This document shows, one piece after another, positions 44,984 to 46,679 of a DNA stretch of 46,679 nt. How positions within the stretch are numbered: the first letter of the stretch is position 1; each line of letters starts with the position of its first letter. The stretch lies in NCBI GenBank assembly GCA_021808105.1, contig JAKBCC010000011.1, forward strand, positions 1 to 46,679, given 5' to 3'. A model generated the notes under the pieces. The model was not told the DNA's origin. It ran no database searches and worked only from the letters and a program-made list of their open reading frames with translations. A program made the position numbers and the translations under genes. The stretch comes from Planctomycetota bacterium (lineage in GTDB: Bacteria > Planctomycetota > Phycisphaerae > WQYP01).

Positions 44984-45353
44984 CAAAAATTCCGCCAGAA
45001 TTTAAGCAAGATTTCAGTTCAAGGTTTTAACCGGAAAGTTTTCTTTCTATCGCGTGTTAAATCCCAATATTGGCACGCCCCTTCTGCTGGCCTCATATAT
45101 GTGACACGAAAATGTGTTGGCGTAACGCCAAAATGTGGTGCCGTCTATTCATGTTTAATGCAAATCACCCCCTTGCATAACCGGGAAAAAGGAAATCGCC
45201 GTGGTCCCGGTCCGAAGTCCACTACAAAAAGCCACCACTGCGCTTGCCATGCTCCGGCTTCACTGCGCGTTGCTGCGTTCCAGACGTGCGCGGTGGCATG
45301 TCTTTTTTCCGTTCCCTCGGACATCCCCGGCTCAAACAGAGTGCTTTTGATTC

Positions 45354-45403
45354 TTTTTTCACCTCGCGGCCTCGCTGTCTGGCGTAGGCCGGAGGTGAAA
45401 AAA
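45354..45403. terminator. Strong bidirectional terminator-like hairpin upstream of ssb
   Basis: TTTTTTCACCT (45354-45364) pairs with AGGTGAAAAAA (45393-45403), and GGCCT (45368-45372) with AGGCC (45386-45390). The A/T tracts give a U-run on either strand. The rest of 44984-45474 has no credible gene; it also contains a GCCACC/GGTGGC inverted pair (45231-45236 and 45292-45297), so it may be a structured or repeat-derived spacer. Confidence 0.55.
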
Positions 45404-45474
45404 AATGCGGCGGCGATGGGCCGACGCGCCTTTAGGCTCTCTACGTTTTGGCTCCTATTTTCAGGAGGTGTTGT

Positions 45475-45921
45475 ATGGGTTCCTTCAGCAAGGTGGTTCT
45501 CTTGGGCAATCTGACCCGGGATCCGATTACAGGCACGTTGCCCAGTGGGGCAACTGTCTGCGAATTCGGATTAGCGGTCAATCGGCGCTGGAAGGACGCC
45601 GACGGTCAGACACGGGACGAGGTGCTGTTTATGGACTGCGCGGCTTATGGAAAGCCGGGCCAGACTATGGGCCAGTATCTCAAGAAGGGTAATCCGGTTC
45701 TGGTGGAAGGGCACTTAAAGCTCGACCGCTGGCAGGATGACCAAGGCAACGCCCGCAGCAAGGTGCGAACGGTGGTGGAACGGTTCCAGTTTATTGGACG
45801 GGGAGAGCAAGCTCAACCCGGTCCGAACCGGACGGGCAAGCCCGCCGGCAAGCGGAAACGCTCCACGGCCAGCAGCGCACCAACGGCGGAATTGATTCCG
45901 CAGGAGGTGCTCCCCGTGTAG
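45475..45921 (+). CDS. ssb: Single-stranded DNA-binding protein, element-type
   Basis: SSB coats single-stranded DNA during replication and recombination. The OB-fold signature is clear: MGSFSKVVLLGNLTRDPITG, TVCEFGLAVNRRW, DEVLFMDCAAYGKPGQTMGQYLKKGNPVLVEGHL and QDDQGNARSKVRTVV. At 148 residues it is slightly short. The C-terminus (TAELIPQEVLPV) lacks the acidic D-D-x-I-P-F tip through which housekeeping SSBs recruit partners. This suggests a plasmid, phage or conjugative-element copy. AGGAGG is 6 bases before ATG 45475, so the in-frame upstream extension is not used. DUF932 downstream supports the mobile context. Confidence 0.88.
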   Translation: MGSFSKVVLLGNLTRDPITGTLPSGATVCEFGLAVNRRWKDADGQTRDEVLFMDCAAYGKPGQTMGQYLKKGNPVLVEGHLKLDRWQDDQGNARSKVRTVVERFQFIGRGEQAQPGPNRTGKPAGKRKRSTASSAPTAELIPQEVLPV

Positions 45922-46044
45922 TTGGTCTGGCTGGTGGTATCCGCCGCCACGGTGGCGGCGGGTATTGCCGGTCTGGCTCCCCATGTTTTCTATCTGTTAG
46001 TTTTTGTAGTTTGTTTCAACTGGATTTTATTAATTGTTTTATGA
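45922..46044 (+). CDS. Tiny membrane protein, 40 aa (TTG start)
   Basis: Directly after the ssb stop, TTG 45922 opens a 40-codon frame that is almost wholly hydrophobic: VWLVVSAATVAAGIAGLAPH, then VFYLLVFVVCFNWILL. Two short transmembrane helices are likely. AGGAGG at 45902-45907 lies 14 bases upstream, a long spacing, but the abutting stop-start could allow translational coupling with ssb. No family is recognised. Confidence 0.35.
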   Translation: MVWLVVSAATVAAGIAGLAPHVFYLLVFVVCFNWILLIVL

Positions 46045-46051
46045 AAGGCTT

Positions 46052-46065
46052 GTCCCCTTCGGGAC
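46052..46065 (+). other. Small hairpin in front of the DUF932 gene
   Basis: GTCCC and GGGAC with a CTTC loop form a compact stem 18 bases before the DUF932 start codon, in the leader. It could influence translation; no ribosome-binding site of good quality is visible between it and ATG 46084. Confidence 0.35.
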
Positions 46066-46083
46066 TTGTAAATTGGTGTTTTT

Positions 46084-46679
46084 ATGTCACACGAGATTGA
46101 TATGAGCGTTAATGGTCAGGCCGCAGTATTCGTAACCGGCACGCCCGCATGGCACAAACTTGGCCAAGTAGTGGCCATTGCCGTTACCAGTGCCCAGGCC
46201 ATTGAACTGGCGCGATTGAACTGGGAGGTTGAACAATGGGAACTCAAGGCCTTTGACCGGGAACTGGGCAAGGAGGCTTTGGTACGTAACAAGTATGCCA
46301 ATGTCCGCAAGGATACCGGCACGGTGCTCGGCGTAGTATCAGACCATTATCGTATCTTTCAGAACCGGGAATGCTTTGATTTTATGGATTCTCTGGTGGC
46401 CGACAAACTGGCCATGTTTGAGACTGCCGGCGCATTAAAGGATGGCCGGGTAGTCTGGATGTTGGCCCGTATTCCCACCGAGTATATGGCCGGCACGCAG
46501 GATGCGATCCAGCCTTATATTCTGCTTACCAACTCCCATGACGGTTCCAAGGCCTTGCGGCTGTTTCCAACCACCATACGGGTGGTTTGCCAGAATACGC
46601 TCAACTTGGCCTTACGTGATGGACTGGGCGAAGGCATCAGTATCCGCCACCGCCCCAGCTTATCCGAACGGGTATCGGA
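46084..46679 (+). CDS. DUF932 (phage/plasmid-related) protein, partial
   Basis: The frame from ATG 46084 runs off the window after about 198 codons. It shows the DUF932 pattern: GTPAWHKLGQVV, ALVRNKYANVRKDTGTVLGVV, DHYRIFQNRECFDFMDSLV, GRVVWMLARIP, QPYILLTNSHDGSKALRLFPT and TIRVVCQNTLNLAL. Such proteins of unknown function are common on plasmids, phages and integrative elements. Its position behind an element-type ssb fits an integrated element. The window cuts off the C-terminal part. A second in-frame ATG (46102) is an alternative start. Confidence 0.85.
   Translation, partial: MSHEIDMSVNGQAAVFVTGTPAWHKLGQVVAIAVTSAQAIELARLNWEVEQWELKAFDRELGKEALVRNKYANVRKDTGTVLGVVSDHYRIFQNRECFDFMDSLVADKLAMFETAGALKDGRVVWMLARIPTEYMAGTQDAIQPYILLTNSHDGSKALRLFPTTIRVVCQNTLNLALRDGLGEGISIRHRPSLSERVS

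Noticed and set aside
44861..45514. Rightward 217-codon frame between sapC-like and ssb genes
   Set aside because: It crosses the sapC promoter, strong hairpins and the ssb start, and has no recognisable domain or ribosome site.

Overview
The window looks like a chromosomal segment from a Planctomycetota bacterium, most likely of the Phycisphaerae type. The main reason is a giant extracellular protein whose N-terminus carries a 'LEQLEQRIYMSS' stretch, the LEPR-LLS-like N-terminal motif typical of planctomycete surface proteins. A divergent SecA-like ATPase, an M50-peptidase/HlyD fusion and a GAF/HlyD protein next to it fit the same group. The assignment is by eye.

Left part (1-9130), housekeeping. 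It starts with the tail of alanine racemase and two small leftward genes of unknown function. A rightward nuoD-nuoE-nuoF-nuoG operon (peripheral arm of respiratory complex I) follows, with a PfkB-type sugar kinase directly behind it. A perfect Crp/Fnr-type palindrome (TGTGA-N6-TCACA) lies upstream of nuoD. Leftward pheA (chorismate mutase/prephenate dehydratase) closes this part. A block of short repeats and hairpins comes next.

Boundary (9130-9171). Only the 3' half of a tRNA-Arg(TCG) gene is present, from the anticodon loop to the acceptor end, followed by its terminator-like hairpin. This is the scar expected when an element integrates into a tRNA gene. The polarity says any integrated element lies to the right.

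Right part (9172-46679), accessory. It holds small ORFs, a putative nucleotide-processing (TIR/deoxyribosyltransferase-like) effector and a four-helix membrane protein. Next is a divergently arranged export locus: a short SecA-like ATPase and a PqqD/M50/HlyD fusion leftward, and HlyD, GAF-HlyD and a TolC-like lipoprotein rightward. A consensus promoter then leads into a single gene of about 7,030 codons. Its product combines an enolase-regulator-like sandwich, PKD, beta-propeller, autotransporter-like beta-helix, Calx-beta, SdrD-B and about 18 He_PIG (Ig-like) domains, then an RHS/YD shell and a variable tip that may be a permuted papain-like toxin. A small gene behind it is a candidate immunity gene. 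An IS element, a SapC-family gene, an SSB lacking the usual acidic tail, a tiny membrane ORF and a DUF932 gene (both SSB and DUF932 are frequent on mobile elements) end the window.

Main hypothesis: the SecA-like ATPase, M50-HlyD, HlyD, GAF-HlyD and TolC-like proteins form a dedicated envelope-spanning export machine without an ABC transporter. Its cargo would be the adjacent LEPR-type giant RHS protein, possibly carried on an integrated island.
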